NCBI GenBank assembly: GCA_036478975.1
Contig: JAZGFA010000047.1
Location: forward strand, 1 to 6,305
Length of the DNA stretch: 6,305 bases
Direction: 5' to 3'
Source: Robiginitomaculum sp036478975
GTDB taxonomy: Bacteria > Pseudomonadota > Alphaproteobacteria > Caulobacterales > Maricaulaceae
Positions 5,666 through 6,305 of this stretch are shown here, in pieces. Positions within the stretch are counted from its first letter, which is position 1. Each line of letters starts with the position of its first letter. A program made the translations under genes and the position numbers. The notes under the pieces were generated by a model that saw only the letters and a list, made by a program, of their open reading frames with translations, was not told the DNA's origin and did not search any database.

Positions 5666-6226
5666 GCTTACGTCTTTTGCCGCGAGCAAGACCATCATAT
5701 GATAGAGCAAATCCGCCGCTTCGCTGGTGAGTTTTTCCGGCGTTTCGGCGACGGCGGCGAGGGCGACTTCTACGCCTTCTTCGCCGACTTTTTGGGCCAT
5801 GCGGCGCAGCGGGCCTTGCAGCAGGCTTGCGGTATAGGAGCTATCAGGATCGGCATTTTTACGGCCCTTTATCAGGGTTTCAAGCTCGCTAAGGAAGCCA
5901 AGGCCGGGCGCGCCGTCTTTGCCAAAACAGCTAATTGTGCCCGTGTGACAGGTAGGGCCTTTGGGCCGCGCCATGATGAGGAGTGTGTCATTATCGCAGT
6001 CAATCGCCATATCCACGAGGGATAGCGTATTGCCAGACGTCTCGCCCTTGGTCCAAAGACATTTTCGCGAGCGGCTATAGAATGTGACAAGCCCGCTTTC
6101 TTGCGTCTTGGCGAGGGCGTCCTTATTCATATAGCCGAGCATGAGCACGTGCAGGCTATCGGCGTTTTGCACGATAACCGGAACAAGCCCGCCGCCTTTT
6201 TCAAAATCAACTGTATTTATATTCAT
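5630..6226 (-). CDS. hisIE: Bifunctional phosphoribosyl-AMP cyclohydrolase / phosphoribosyl-ATP pyrophosphatase
   Basis: The protein performs steps 2 and 3 of histidine biosynthesis: removal of pyrophosphate from phosphoribosyl-ATP (HisE part) and ring opening of phosphoribosyl-AMP (HisI part). The 198-residue length fits the fused form. The HisI domain (about 1-105) shows GLVPVIVQ, FYSRSR-LWTKGETSGN (49-66), the metal-binding DCDND (76-80) and CHTGTISC (93-100). The HisE domain (about 110-198) shows SSYTASLL, AQKVGEEGVEVALAA (144-158) and SEAADLLYHMMVLL (168-181). Both active-site sets look complete. The start codon overlaps the hisF stop as ATGA, so it is the next gene of a his operon running leftward. 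Fusion of the two domains is standard in enterobacteria, but alphaproteobacteria, as far as I recall, usually carry hisI and hisE separately. Confidence 0.95.
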   Translation of the reverse strand: MNINTVDFEKGGGLVPVIVQNADSLHVLMLGYMNKDALAKTQESGLVTFYSRSRKCLWTKGETSGNTLSLVDMAIDCDNDTLLIMARPKGPTCHTGTISCFGKDGAPGLGFLSELETLIKGRKNADPDSSYTASLLQGPLRRMAQKVGEEGVEVALAAVAETPEKLTSEAADLLYHMMVLLAAKDVSLADVIAELRGR

Positions 6227-6305
6227 AATCTTATCTCTATGCCGGCGCTTTTCAATGCGCGTTTTAAATCGGGAATGGCGATGACGGATTTGTGGAAGAC
6301 GCTGG
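6223..6305 (-). CDS. hisF: 3' end of hisF (imidazole glycerol phosphate synthase cyclase subunit)
   Basis: The last 26 codons and a TGA stop are present; the rest lies beyond the window. The translation contains SVFHKSVIAIPDLKRAL and ends in AGIEIRL. This matches the end of HisF, where a segment of the type A-S-(I/V)-F-H precedes the last (beta-alpha)8-barrel helix and a short terminus like GVEIR. HisF with HisH makes imidazole glycerol phosphate and AICAR from the product of HisA. The stop overlaps the hisIE start as ATGA, and hisF followed by hisI or hisE is a common his operon order. The fragment is short, but position and sequence agree well. Confidence 0.85.
   Translation of the reverse strand, partial: SVFHKSVIAIPDLKRALKSAGIEIRL

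Noticed and set aside
1..6305. Search for a mobile element, defence system, CRISPR array, riboswitch or tRNA
   Set aside because: None was found. All complete genes belong to housekeeping families, and the gaps are under 75 nt with no repeat array or transposase remnant.

Overview
The window looks like ordinary core chromosome of an alphaproteobacterium with moderately high GC. The evidence is the gene order (an upstream gene overlapping scpA, then scpB, tatA, tatB, tatC), the TatA/TatB/TatC sequence style, and a marked scarcity of GANTC, the CcrM methylation site of that class. Genus cannot be read from this sequence. Genes are packed tightly, and most junctions overlap by a few bases. I see no mobile element, tRNA, rRNA, CRISPR array or phage gene, and no stretch over 300 bases without a gene.

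Left block, + strand (1-3203): the last codons of an upstream gene (nagZ by synteny only), scpA and scpB (kleisin and winged-helix partners of the SMC condensin), then tatA, tatB and tatC (the complete twin-arginine protein export translocase). The upstream gene/scpA, scpA/scpB and tatB/tatC junctions overlap by 4, 8 and 14-17 nt, so translation is probably coupled. A 67-nt gap separates scpB from tatA.

Middle (3200-5665): tyrS (tyrosyl-tRNA synthetase) lies on the - strand and converges on tatC, and their stop codons interlock. A hairpin-forming inverted repeat spans the junction and is a candidate two-way terminator. tyrS diverges from anmK (anhydro-N-acetylmuramic acid kinase, peptidoglycan recycling) across a 72-nt gap that must hold both start signals.

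Right block, - strand (5630-6305): the 3' end of hisF and a complete fused hisIE, the late-middle steps of histidine biosynthesis, joined by an ATGA overlap. hisIE converges on anmK with a 36-nt antisense overlap.

All complete genes belong to well-known families and no previously undescribed system is visible. The points worth a second look are the GANTC depletion and where the few sites fall, the two overlapping convergent gene ends with hairpins, the HisI-HisE fusion in an alphaproteobacterial context, and a four-copy pentapeptide repeat with G-runs in the TatB tail.
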